Below, piece after piece: positions 8,221 to 16,192 of a stretch of DNA of 64,000 nt (its first letter is position 1; each line of letters begins with the position of its first letter). Under the pieces are notes generated by a model. The model worked only from the letters and a program-made list of their open reading frames with translations, was not told where the DNA came from and ran no database searches. Position numbers and translations under genes: made by a program. This DNA is from Saccharothrix syringae (GTDB lineage Bacteria; Actinomycetota; Actinomycetes; Mycobacteriales; Pseudonocardiaceae): contig NZ_CP034550.1 in assembly GCF_009498035.1 (NCBI RefSeq), forward strand, positions 2,728,001-2,792,000, written 5' to 3'.

Positions 8221-9591
8221 GTGCTGGGGCGGCGCTTCGCGTGGTTGTGGACGGCGTACGGGGTCAGCACCTTCGGCACGCGGCTCGCGTTCGACGCGTT
8301 CCCCATGATCGCGGTCCTCGTGCTGCACGCCGGGCCGACCGGGGTGTCGGCGCTGGCCGCGGCGGGGCTCGCGGTGGGCGCGGTGGTGGCGGTGCCGCTG
8401 GGGCCGTGGGTGGAGTTCCACCGCAAGCGGCCGGTGATGATCGCGACGGACCTGGTGCGGTGCGCGGCGCTGCTGAGCGTGCCCGTCGCGTTCGCGCTCG
8501 ACTTGCTCGGCTTCGCCCAGCTCCTGGTGGTGTCGGTCGTCGTGGCGGCGGCGGACGTCGCGTTCACGGCGGCGTGCGGTGCGCTGGTGAAGGCGATCGT
8601 GGCACCCCGGGACCTGCTGGTGGCCACCGGCCGGTTCGAGGCCACCACCTGGACCGCCACCGCGCTCGGACCGCCGCTGGGCGGGGCGGCGGTCGGGCTG
8701 TTCGGGCCGGTGGTGACCGTGTTGGCCGATGCGGTCAGCTACCTGTGCTCGGCGTTGGCGGTCCGCGCGATCGGCGGGCCGGAGCCGCGCCCGGCACGAG
8801 GTGGCGAGTCCGGGAGCGATGCGCCACAGCCCGCCGCACCGCACGCCGCGCCCCGAAGCGCCGCGCCCGAGGGCGCCGCCGCGCGAGCCGCCGCCCCGCA
8901 GCCCGGCGCCCCGCAGCCCGGCGCACCGCAGCCCGGCGTCGCGCGAGCCGCCGCCCCGCAGCCCACCGCCTCCCGCACCGCCTCCCGCACCGCCGCCCTG
9001 TCCGAGGGCTGGCGCTACGTGCTGACCCACCCGGACCTGCGCCCGCTGTTCCTCAACACCCTCCTGGTCAACAGCCTGATCATGGCCCCCGCACCGCTCC
9101 TGGCCGTCCTCCTGCTGGGCGACCTCGGCTTCACCCCCTGGCAGTACGGCCTGGCGTTCGCCGCACCCTGCGTGGGCGGCCTGATCGGCTCCCGCCTGGC
9201 CCGCCCCCTCACCGCCAGGTTCGGCGGGCACGCGGTCCTGCGCACCGCCGGGGCGCTGCGCGCGTGCTGGTCGCTCGGGCTGGCCTTCGTCGGCCCCGGC
9301 ACCGCCGGGCTCGTACTGGTCATCGTCGTCGAACTCGGCCTGATCACCTGCATGGGCGTGTTCACCCCGGTGTTCGCCGCCCACCGCCTGGACCGGCTGC
9401 CCCGGGACCGGGTCGCCCGCGTGCTGGCCGCGTGGTCGGTCAGCGGCAAGCTCGTCACCGCGGCGGTGACCGCGCTGTGGGGCCTGCTGGCGGCGTTGAC
9501 GAGTGCCCGCGCCGCCATCGCGGTCGCGGGCGTCCTCCTCCTCGCCACCCCGCTCCTGCTGCCGCGCCGCGAGCGGGAACACGCTCGTTGA
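8221..9591 (+). CDS. MFS transporter, likely drug or metabolite exporter
   Basis: 456 residues from GTG 8221, preceded by GGGGGGAA. The fold is that of the MFS_3/EntS-like group: about 12 helices in two halves, with LGPWVEFHRKRPVMIATD as the loop 2-3 motif. The predicted role is efflux of a small molecule, controlled by the divergent LysR regulator. The central cytoplasmic loop (about residues 190-260) is expanded by an Ala/Pro/Gln/Gly repeat of the type APQPG encoded by 15-base units (about 8881-8970), which is unlike family members generally. The start was chosen because the frame upstream overlaps the divergent gene. Confidence 0.85.
   Translation: MLGRRFAWLWTAYGVSTFGTRLAFDAFPMIAVLVLHAGPTGVSALAAAGLAVGAVVAVPLGPWVEFHRKRPVMIATDLVRCAALLSVPVAFALDLLGFAQLLVVSVVVAAADVAFTAACGALVKAIVAPRDLLVATGRFEATTWTATALGPPLGGAAVGLFGPVVTVLADAVSYLCSALAVRAIGGPEPRPARGGESGSDAPQPAAPHAAPRSAAPEGAAARAAAPQPGAPQPGAPQPGVARAAAPQPTASRTASRTAALSEGWRYVLTHPDLRPLFLNTLLVNSLIMAPAPLLAVLLLGDLGFTPWQYGLAFAAPCVGGLIGSRLARPLTARFGGHAVLRTAGALRACWSLGLAFVGPGTAGLVLVIVVELGLITCMGVFTPVFAAHRLDRLPRDRVARVLAAWSVSGKLVTAAVTALWGLLAALTSARAAIAVAGVLLLATPLLLPRREREHAR
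8881..8970 (+). repeat. coding tandem repeat in exporter central loop
   Basis: A 60-base block starting GCGCGAGCCGCCGCCCCGCA at 8881 recurs at 8941, and within it a 15-base unit (CCGCAGCCCGGCGCC and variants) repeats about three times, encoding AAPQP and GAPQP units. It keeps the reading frame and sits in the hydrophilic loop between the two halves of the transporter. Confidence 0.7.
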
Positions 9592-9600
9592 CACCCGCTC

Positions 9601-10233
9601 CTAGGACCGCTCGGGCCGCCGCAGGCGCAGCACGACGTCGGTGCGCGTGCCGCGCTCGCCGTTGGGGCCGGTCAGCTCGCGCACCACCGACTCGTCCACC
9701 TCGACCAGCCACCGCCGGGACGGGTCGACGGCGGCCAGCACGTCGGCGTTGGTGGGGAAGCGGTAGTCCACCGGCGGGTTGTCGCGCACGAACGTGGGCC
9801 ACTCGGCGTGCCCCACGACCAGCAGCACGCCACCGGGCGCCACCGCCTCGGCCGCCCGCGCCAGGACGCGCCCCCGTTCGCCCTCCGCCTCGGTGGACGA
9901 GTGCAGGAACTGCGCCGACACCAGGTCGAACGACCCGGTCGGGAAGGACCGCGACAGGTCGTGCCGCTGCCAGTCCACGCGGTCGGCCAGCCCGGCCTCG
10001 GCGGCCCGCGCGGCACCCCGGGCCAGGGCGGTGGCGGACACGTCCACCGCGGTGACCTGCCACCCCTGCCCGGCCAGCCACAGCGCGTCGCCGCCCTCCC
10101 CGCACCCCAGGTCCAGCGCGCTGCCCGGGGTGAGGTCCGCCACCTGCTCGACCAGCAGCTCGTTGGGGTTGCCGGTCCAGACCTGGTCGCGTTCCGAGTA
10201 GAACGCCTCCCAGAACTCCTCTGTGGTCGTCAT
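9601..10233 (-). CDS. class I SAM-dependent methyltransferase
   Basis: 210 residues from ATG 10233, which has TCCGGAGGAT about 8 bases upstream; a longer open frame reaching 10317 lacks this support. Motif I is LDLGCGEGGDA (SAM-binding glycine loop), followed by VTAVDVSATAL (motif II acidic residue) and FDLVSAQFLHSS. This is the Methyltransf_25 type common for small-molecule or quinone-like methylation and for TehB-like proteins. The substrate is unknown. It is convergent with the exporter, 9 bases apart, and divergent from the sigma factor gene. Confidence 0.85.
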   Translation of the reverse strand: MTTTEEFWEAFYSERDQVWTGNPNELLVEQVADLTPGSALDLGCGEGGDALWLAGQGWQVTAVDVSATALARGAARAAEAGLADRVDWQRHDLSRSFPTGSFDLVSAQFLHSSTEAEGERGRVLARAAEAVAPGGVLLVVGHAEWPTFVRDNPPVDYRFPTNADVLAAVDPSRRWLVEVDESVVRELTGPNGERGTRTDVVLRLRRPERS

Positions 10234-10273
10234 GCCCCCGATCCTCCGGAAGGTCCCCGGGATCGACAACGAA

Positions 10274-10292
10274 AGTTGCCGGTTCGGCAACT
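10274..10292. promoter_or_regulatory. 19-bp palindrome between methyltransferase and sigma factor genes
   Basis: AGTTGCCGGTTCGGCAACT has perfect 7-base arms around GGTTC. It sits 40 bases upstream of the methyltransferase start and 67 bases before the sigma factor start, in the shared divergent promoter region. A repressor-type operator is a reasonable inference; the binding protein is unknown. Confidence 0.4.
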
Positions 10293-10358
10293 CGGCGACC
10301 GGTGCAACCACGCCCACCGCGACGGCGTAGGAAGGGTGACCGACGGGAGGGCCAGAGG

Positions 10359-10856
10359 GTGCGACGCGACGACGAGTTCGCCGAGTTCTTCACGAGCCGG
10401 TTCGACCAGGCTCGCCGCACGGCGCACGCGCTGTGCGGGAATTGGGGTGAGGCGGAGGAGATTGCGCAGAACGCGTTCGTGCGCGTGTACGCGCGCTGGT
10501 CGCGCGTGCGCCGGGAGACCGCCGACGCGTACCTGCGCACCGTGGTGACCAGGCTGTTCCTGGACGGCAGGCGGCGGTGGCGGCGGCGCGAGCAGGTGGT
10601 CGCCGAGCCGCCGGACGTCGCCGTGCCCGCGGACACCTCCGCCACGGAGGAGCGCCCGCCGCTGCTGGCCGCGCTGCAACTGGTGCCGCCGCGGCAGCGG
10701 GCCGTGATCGTGCTGCGGTACGTCCACGACCTGTCGGTCGAGCAGGTGGCCGAGGTGCTGGGCTGCTCGCCCGGCACGGTCAAGAGCCAGGCCGCGCGCG
10801 GCCTGAAGACGCTCCGCGAGGCTTATCGCGGCGCCGTGACCCCCGGGGGTGCGTGA
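10359..10856 (+). CDS. SigE-family (ECF-like) RNA polymerase sigma factor
   Basis: 165 residues from GTG 10359, with GGAGGG 8-13 bases upstream; the upstream in-frame extension has no ribosome site. Sigma region 2 (EFAEFFTSRFDQARRTAHAL ... AEEIAQNAFVRVY) covers about residues 5-65 and region 4 (LVPPRQRAVIVLRYVHDLSV ... GCSPGTVKSQAARGL) about 103-155. The length and motifs match the SigE/SigM-like small sigma factors of Streptomyces relatives. Its TGA overlaps the ATG of the next gene by one base, so the two are translationally coupled, as with sigma and anti-sigma pairs. Confidence 0.9.
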   Translation: MRRDDEFAEFFTSRFDQARRTAHALCGNWGEAEEIAQNAFVRVYARWSRVRRETADAYLRTVVTRLFLDGRRRWRRREQVVAEPPDVAVPADTSATEERPPLLAALQLVPPRQRAVIVLRYVHDLSVEQVAEVLGCSPGTVKSQAARGLKTLREAYRGAVTPGGA

Positions 10857-11827
10857 TGTGGAGCAACGAGGAGGACCTGCGCCGGGTGCTCAAGTCCGAG
10901 GTGGACGGGCCGGCGCCCGCGGCGAGGGCCGACCTGGTCGGCGTGGTGCGGCGCGGCCGGCGGCGGCTGCTGGTGCTGCGCACCGGTGCCGTGGCCGGGA
11001 CGCTGGCGCTGGTGGGCGTGGTCGGGTTCGGCGCGGCCGCGCTGGGCGGCCTGGCGGGCGGGCCGTCGGACCCGGCCGTGGGCCCGGTGGTGAACCCCAC
11101 CGCGGGCCCGACCGGCTCGCGCGAACCGCTCGCGGCACCGGTGTGGACGACGTTGAGCGTCCCCGCCCGCACCCCGGTCGGCACCTTCCGGCCCGGCGCC
11201 ACCGCGCCACCGCCACCGGGGCGCTCGATCGTGCCCGCAGCCCGGTGCGACCTCGGCACCATCGGCCAGGACTCCACGCGGTGGCTGCTGCCCCACCCGC
11301 CCCCGCGGGTGCTGAACGCGTGGGTGACCTCGGTCGGTGAGGTCGCGTCACCCGCCCAGGTGAGCGAACCGCACGCGCACACCTTCCCGGCCAACCCGCG
11401 GAAGCACCCCGACTCGGTCGACGGGCACACGCGGTGGATCGACGTCACCGACGCGGGCGGCACCGGCAGCGTCTGGCTGGACGTCGGGCGCACCCCGCTC
11501 GCCCCGCTCGCCGCGGCCGACGACGAGCTGTTCGCCGTGGGCAACTGCGCCCCGCCGCGCCGCGCGGTCCGCGACAACGGCGCCGTGCTCCAGCTCTACG
11601 AGCTGCAGGTGCTGGAACCCTTCCAGTCGTTGAAGCTGGAGCTGCACGTGTACGCGCCGTCCGGCGACGTCTACCGGCTCACGCTGGTCAACCACGGCAG
11701 CCCGGACTTCGAGGTGCAGGAGGACCAGCGGGCGTTCAACCGCACCGGGGCCGGCCGCGACACGCTGCCGCTGACCGAGGAGCAGCTCACCCGGATCGGC
11801 CTGGCGGTCGCTGACGCGAGTTCCTGA
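10856..11827 (+). CDS. single-pass membrane protein coupled to the sigma factor
   Basis: 323 residues starting at the ATG that overlaps the sigma factor stop. A basic N-terminus (about 1-40) is cytoplasmic, one membrane helix lies at about 42-68, and the rest would be outside, with a Pro/Thr-rich linker then a folded domain rich in aromatic residues and containing two spaced cysteines. There is no clear HxxxCxxC zinc anti-sigma motif, but the position directly after an ECF-like sigma gene and the topology are those of SigE-family partner proteins in actinomycetes. A regulatory role is inferred. Confidence 0.65.
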   Translation: MWSNEEDLRRVLKSEVDGPAPAARADLVGVVRRGRRRLLVLRTGAVAGTLALVGVVGFGAAALGGLAGGPSDPAVGPVVNPTAGPTGSREPLAAPVWTTLSVPARTPVGTFRPGATAPPPPGRSIVPAARCDLGTIGQDSTRWLLPHPPPRVLNAWVTSVGEVASPAQVSEPHAHTFPANPRKHPDSVDGHTRWIDVTDAGGTGSVWLDVGRTPLAPLAAADDELFAVGNCAPPRRAVRDNGAVLQLYELQVLEPFQSLKLELHVYAPSGDVYRLTLVNHGSPDFEVQEDQRAFNRTGAGRDTLPLTEEQLTRIGLAVADASS

Positions 11828-11951
11828 TTTCCCTGCGTAGCCACGAGGTTCACTCGGTCGTGTAGTCGCCTATCGCTGGAAAGAGCAAGCGGGCCGGTGG
11901 TCCTACGCTGCCCTTCCGATCCGGGGATCGCCCCCGTCCGGGAAGGTTCGC

Positions 11952-12776
11952 GTGACTGGTTACCTCGAACTCGCCGCGTCCGCGGTGATGTACGCGCTGG
12001 GCGTGGTCGCCCAGTCGGTCGCCTCCCGGCGCGCCGACCGGGGCCTCGGCGGCCTCGGCCTGCTCGCCCGGCTGGCCCGCGACCGCCTCTACCTGCTGGG
12101 GTTCGCGGGCCAGCTCGGCGGTTTCGCGCTGGCCTTCCTCGCCCGCGCCGGGCTGCCGCTGTACCTGGTGCAGGCCGGCTCGTCGTGCGCGGTCGGCCTG
12201 GCCACCCTGTTCGGCGCCCTGGTGCTGGGCTGGCGGGTGCGGCCGGTCGAGGTCGCGGTGCTGGTGGTGATGGCGCTGGGCCTGGTGCTGCTGGTGGCCT
12301 CCGCCACGCCGTCCACCGCGCACGACCTGCCGCCGATGGCCGCGGTGGTCCTCTTCGGACTCCCGCTGGCCGTGATGGCCGCGGCGCAGCGCCGGGTCGG
12401 CCGGCCCGTGCCGCTGGCCGCGCTCGCCGGCCTGGCGTTCGCCGTGGTCGCGGTCACCAGCCGCACCATCGCCGACGAGCCCGTGCTCGGCCTGCCGCTC
12501 AACGCGCTGGCGTGGGTCATGGTCGCCGCCGCCCTGGTCGGCCAGTCCTACCTGGCGCTCGCCCTCGGGCGCGGCTCGGCCACCTCGACCGTCGCCACCA
12601 TGGACGCCACCACCGTGGTGCTCACCTCGGTCGTCGGCATCGCCGCCCTCGGTGACCGCGTCGCACCCGGCCGCGAGTGGTGGGTCGGGCTCGGCGTCGC
12701 GCTCGTGGTGTCCGGCGTCCTGCTGCTCGGCTTCGCCGACCGGTTCACGCGCGCACCCGCGCGGGTGGCGGGATGA
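11952..12776 (+). CDS. DMT-like integral membrane permease, first gene of the polysaccharide operon
   Basis: 274 residues forming about nine or ten hydrophobic helices, with two halves resembling the EamA/DMT superfamily (small 10-helix transporters). It starts at GTG 11952, with GGGAAGG upstream. Its TGA overlaps the ATG of the deacetylase gene (ATGA), so it is the first gene of the long forward surface-polysaccharide operon. It could export or supply a precursor; this is an inference from position. The 124 bases before it should hold the operon promoter. Confidence 0.7.
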   Translation: MTGYLELAASAVMYALGVVAQSVASRRADRGLGGLGLLARLARDRLYLLGFAGQLGGFALAFLARAGLPLYLVQAGSSCAVGLATLFGALVLGWRVRPVEVAVLVVMALGLVLLVASATPSTAHDLPPMAAVVLFGLPLAVMAAAQRRVGRPVPLAALAGLAFAVVAVTSRTIADEPVLGLPLNALAWVMVAAALVGQSYLALALGRGSATSTVATMDATTVVLTSVVGIAALGDRVAPGREWWVGLGVALVVSGVLLLGFADRFTRAPARVAG

Positions 12777-13720
12777 GCACCGCCAGCGTCTCGCTGGACC
12801 TGGACAACCTCTGGGCCTACCTCAAGACCCACGGCGACCCCGAGTGGGAGCGCCGCCCCAGCTTCCTGCGCACCGCGGTGCCCCGGCTGCTGGAGGTCTT
12901 CGGCGAGCACAGCCTCACCACCACCGTGTTCGTGGTGGGCGCGGACGTCGAGCGCGACGACGGCGCCGAGGCCGTCGCCGCGATCACCGCCGCCGGGCAC
13001 GAGGTCGCCAACCACTCCTACGGCCACGAGCCCTGGCTGCACCGCTACTCCCGCGCCGCGCTGGAGGTCGAGCTGATGCGCGCCGAGGAGGCCATCGCGG
13101 CGGCGGGCGCGCCCCGGCCAACGGGTTTCCGCGGCCCCGGCTACAGCGTCACGCGAGAGCTGCTGGAGGTGCTGGCCGAGCGCGGCTACCACTACGACGC
13201 CAGCACCCTGCCCACCTGGATCGGCCCGCTGGCCCGCGCCTACCACAACCGCACCGCGCCCACCGGCGGCGACCGCGACCTGTTCGGCGGCTTCGCCCGG
13301 GTCCGCGCGCCCAACGCCGCCTACCGCTGGCGCGTCGGCTCCGGCCTGGTCGAGCTGCCGGTGACCACGATGCCGCTGCTGCGCGTGCCCATCCACGGCT
13401 CCTACCTGCTGCAACTGCACCAGCTCTCGCCCCGCCTGGCCCGCGCGTACTTCACCGGCGCGGTCGGGCTGTGCCGGGCGCGCGGCGTGCAGCCGTCGCT
13501 GCTGCTGCACCCCACCGACGTGCTGGGCGCGGCCGAGGCGCCGGGCATGGCGTTCTTCCCCGGCATGGCCGTGCCGGGTGCCCGCAAGGTCGAGTTCCTG
13601 GGCTGGGTGCTCGACACCCTGCGCCGCCACTTCGACGTGGTGGGCACCGGCGAGCACGTCCGCCGCCTGGCCGGGAACCTGCCCGGCCGCGACACCGGGC
13701 TGCTGGCGCGGTGCGGATGA
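12773..13720 (+). CDS. polysaccharide deacetylase (NodB-type)
   Basis: 315 residues from ATG 12773 (overlapping the previous stop). The CE4 fold motifs are SLDLDN near the N-terminus (catalytic Asp in LDLDN), NHSYGHE (metal-binding His pair, about 79-85), FRGPGYS (about 120) and LLHPTD near 245. These fit metal-dependent removal of N-acetyl groups from sugars, as in PuuE/DUF3473-like surface-polysaccharide deacetylases. There is no signal peptide, so it probably acts on a cytoplasmic lipid-linked intermediate or sugar precursor. It is translationally coupled on both sides. Confidence 0.85.
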   Translation: MSTASVSLDLDNLWAYLKTHGDPEWERRPSFLRTAVPRLLEVFGEHSLTTTVFVVGADVERDDGAEAVAAITAAGHEVANHSYGHEPWLHRYSRAALEVELMRAEEAIAAAGAPRPTGFRGPGYSVTRELLEVLAERGYHYDASTLPTWIGPLARAYHNRTAPTGGDRDLFGGFARVRAPNAAYRWRVGSGLVELPVTTMPLLRVPIHGSYLLQLHQLSPRLARAYFTGAVGLCRARGVQPSLLLHPTDVLGAAEAPGMAFFPGMAVPGARKVEFLGWVLDTLRRHFDVVGTGEHVRRLAGNLPGRDTGLLARCG

Positions 13721-15144
13721 CCCGGCTGCTGCGGCTCCTGGCCTGCGCGACGGTCTTCGCCGCACCGGTCGAGGGCTACCTGCTCCAATGGCACGGCCAG
13801 CTGGCCAAGCTGCCGCCCGCGCTGCTGGTGCTGACGTGGGCCGTCGCGCGGGTGCGGCAGCGGCGGCTGCCGGAACCGCACCCCGTGCACGCGCTGCTCG
13901 CGCTGCTGGCGGTGGTGCTGCTCGCGTCCTCGGCGGTGAACGCCGGTGGTGTGTACACCACGGCTTACGCGATCCGCTGGCTGCCGTTCCTGCTGGTCAC
14001 GGTGGTGCTGGTGGACGTGGTGGCCCGGGAGGTGCCCGTGCGGTGGGTGCTGGGCGCGGCGGTGGCCGGTGCGGCGGTGGCGGCGGTGGGCGGGCTGCAC
14101 GGGCTGTTCGTGGCGGGGGAGCCGCGGGCGAGCGGGCCGCTGGAGGACCCCAACGACCTGGCCTACTTCCTGGTCGCCGCGCTGCCGCTGCTGGTCGCCT
14201 TCCTGCCGGGGGAGGGGGGTGGTGGCGCGGCGGTGGGTGGTGGTCGCGCGGCCGTGACGGGGGGGACAGCCGGTGGCCGCGCGGTGGTCGCGGCCGGTCG
14301 TGCGGCGGGCGGTGGTGGTGCGGCGGTGGCGGCCGGTCGTGCGGCGGGCGGTGGTGGCGCGGCGGTGGCGGCCGGTCGTGCGGCGGTGGCGGCCTGCCGG
14401 GGTGGGGCCGGCGGTCTGGTCGCCGGTCCGGTGACCCGCTTCGGCCGGCTGCGCACCCGGCGCGCGACCACCGCGTTCCTGGCGCTCGTCGCCACCACCA
14501 TCGCCGCGGGCGCCGTCGCCACCTTCTCCCGCGGCGGCGCGCTGGCCCTCGCCGCGGCCACCGCGTGGCTGCTGCTCCGCCGGGCGCTGCCGCCGCGCGT
14601 GCCGGCCGTCGGCCTCGCCGCACTGGCCGTGCTCGGCCTGGGCGCCCTGCTGTTCGCCGGTCCCGCCCTCGACCGCGCGTTCCAGGAGAAGACCCACATC
14701 GCCGGCACCAACGTGGACACCCGCGAACTGCGCTGGCAGGCCGCCGCCCGCATGGTCGCCGAGCACCCGGTCCTGGGCACCGGCCCCGGCGGCTTCCGCG
14801 CGAACTACCCCGCCGCGTCCCGCAACGCCGAGGTCGACGAGCAGTCCCCGGTGGCGCACAACATGTACCTGGAGGTCGCGGCCGAGCTGGGCCTGCCCGG
14901 CTTCGCGCTGTTCGCCGCGCTGCTCGTGCTCACCGCGGTGACCGCCGAGCGCGTCCTGCGCACCACCGCCGACCCGCGGCCGGTCGTCGCCGTGCAGGCG
15001 GGCCTGGTCGCGGTCGCGGTCGCCTCGACCTTCCTGTCCCAGCAGTACTACCTGCCCCTGTGGTCCGCGGTCGCGGTCGTGGCCGCGGCCGACCTGCGCC
15101 TGAGGAGAACGAGCTACGTTGCGTGTGCTCCACGTGATCAGTGA
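13717..15144 (+). CDS. O-antigen ligase/polymerase-like membrane protein (Wzy/WaaL type)
   Basis: 475 residues, about ten to twelve helices. Family motifs are present: GPLEDPNDLAYFL (the conserved Asn motif), TFSRGGAL, and the large periplasmic-type loop HPVLGTGPGGF followed by SPVAHNMYLEVAAELGLPG. Proteins of this type polymerise or ligate undecaprenyl-linked glycans outside the membrane. Between helices, residues about 165-230 are a Gly/Ala/Arg-rich insert encoded by tandem repeats, which is unusual. ATG 13717 overlaps the preceding stop (ATGA). The end overlaps the next gene by 26 bases. Confidence 0.85.
   Translation: MTRLLRLLACATVFAAPVEGYLLQWHGQLAKLPPALLVLTWAVARVRQRRLPEPHPVHALLALLAVVLLASSAVNAGGVYTTAYAIRWLPFLLVTVVLVDVVAREVPVRWVLGAAVAGAAVAAVGGLHGLFVAGEPRASGPLEDPNDLAYFLVAALPLLVAFLPGEGGGGAAVGGGRAAVTGGTAGGRAVVAAGRAAGGGGAAVAAGRAAGGGGAAVAAGRAAVAACRGGAGGLVAGPVTRFGRLRTRRATTAFLALVATTIAAGAVATFSRGGALALAAATAWLLLRRALPPRVPAVGLAALAVLGLGALLFAGPALDRAFQEKTHIAGTNVDTRELRWQAAARMVAEHPVLGTGPGGFRANYPAASRNAEVDEQSPVAHNMYLEVAAELGLPGFALFAALLVLTAVTAERVLRTTADPRPVVAVQAGLVAVAVASTFLSQQYYLPLWSAVAVVAAADLRLRRTSYVACAPRDQ
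14292..14390 (+). repeat. 39-bp coding tandem repeat in the ligase gene
   Basis: A 39-base unit starting GGCCGGTCGTGCGGC begins at 14292, 14331 and 14370; the first two copies are complete with one mismatch, the third partial. It encodes 13-residue units rich in Ala, Gly and Arg. Related degenerate GGTGGTCGCGCGG sequence extends back to about 14210. The unit keeps frame and sits in a loop between membrane helices. Confidence 0.75.
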
Positions 15145-16192
15145 GATGGGGACCGGTGGCGCCGAAGCCCTGGTCGCCGGGATGGCCCGCGCCGGCGGGC
15201 GGTTCGGCTGGGACTCGGCGGTCGCCAGCGGCGGCGGGCACCGCGCCGAGGCGTTGCGCGCGCTGGGCGTGCCGACCTTCACCGTGCCGGTCGCGCGCCG
15301 CCGGGCGACCGGCGTGCTGCGCGCCGCCGCCGCCACCCGGGCCGCGGTCCGCGACTTCCGGCCCGAGGTCGTGCTGGCCCACAACGTGTCGGCCAGCCTG
15401 GTGTCCCGGCTCGCCGTGCTGCCCCGCCGGGTGCCGCTGCTGACCGTCTTCCACGGGGTCGCCGACGCCGACTACGCGGGCGCGGCCCGGGTGCTCAGGC
15501 GGACCTCGCGCGCGGTGGTCGCGGTCGCCGACGCCACCGCCGACCGGCTGCGCGCCGCGGGCGTGGCCGACCCGGTGGTGATCCCGAACGCGGTGTTCCC
15601 GCAGCCCGAGCGGGTGGACCGGGACGCGGTGCGCGCGGTGCACGGCGTCGGCCGGGACACGCCGGTCGCGCTGTGCCCGGCCCGCCTGGAACCCCAGAAG
15701 CGGCACGACGTGCTGCTGGAGGCGTGGGCGCTGCTCGGCGTCGACGCGGTGCTGTGGCTGGCCGGCGACGGCAGCCGCCGCGACGAGCTGGAGAAGCGGG
15801 CGGCCGACCTGGGCGTGGCCGACCGGGTCCGCTTCCTGGGCAACCGCTGCGACGTGCCCGACCTGCTGGCCGCCGCCGACGTCACCGTGCTCACCAGCGA
15901 CTGGGAGGGCATGCCGGTGGCCGTGCTGGAGTCGCTGGCCGCCGGTCGGCCGGTGGTGGCGACCGACGTGGACGGCGTGCGCCAGGCGCTGGCCGGCGGT
16001 GGCGGCGTCGTGGTGCCGCGCCAGGACCCGGTCGCCACCGCGGCCGCGCTGCGCTCCCTGATGCGCGACCCGCGCACCCGCGCCGAGCTGGGCGAGGTGG
16101 GACGCGCGTCGGTGCGGCGCGCGCACGACCCGGACGCGCTGATGCGCTCCTACGACGAGCTGCTGCGCGCCGCGGTCGGGGGCGACCGGTGA
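15119..16192 (+). CDS. GT4-type glycosyltransferase
   Basis: 357 residues, GT-B fold. It starts at TTG 15119, 26 bases inside the ligase gene, supported by GAGGAGA about 9 bases upstream and by the family N-terminus RVLHVISEMGTGGAE. The C-terminal half shows the retaining GT4 signature: PARLEPQKRHDVLLEAW, then SDWEGMPVAVLESLAAGRPV with the two glutamates of the EX7E motif. It should transfer a sugar from a nucleotide donor to the growing lipid-linked polysaccharide at the cytoplasmic face. Donor and acceptor are unknown. Its TGA overlaps the next GTG. Confidence 0.9.
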   Translation: MRVLHVISEMGTGGAEALVAGMARAGGRFGWDSAVASGGGHRAEALRALGVPTFTVPVARRRATGVLRAAAATRAAVRDFRPEVVLAHNVSASLVSRLAVLPRRVPLLTVFHGVADADYAGAARVLRRTSRAVVAVADATADRLRAAGVADPVVIPNAVFPQPERVDRDAVRAVHGVGRDTPVALCPARLEPQKRHDVLLEAWALLGVDAVLWLAGDGSRRDELEKRAADLGVADRVRFLGNRCDVPDLLAAADVTVLTSDWEGMPVAVLESLAAGRPVVATDVDGVRQALAGGGGVVVPRQDPVATAAALRSLMRDPRTRAELGEVGRASVRRAHDPDALMRSYDELLRAAVGGDR

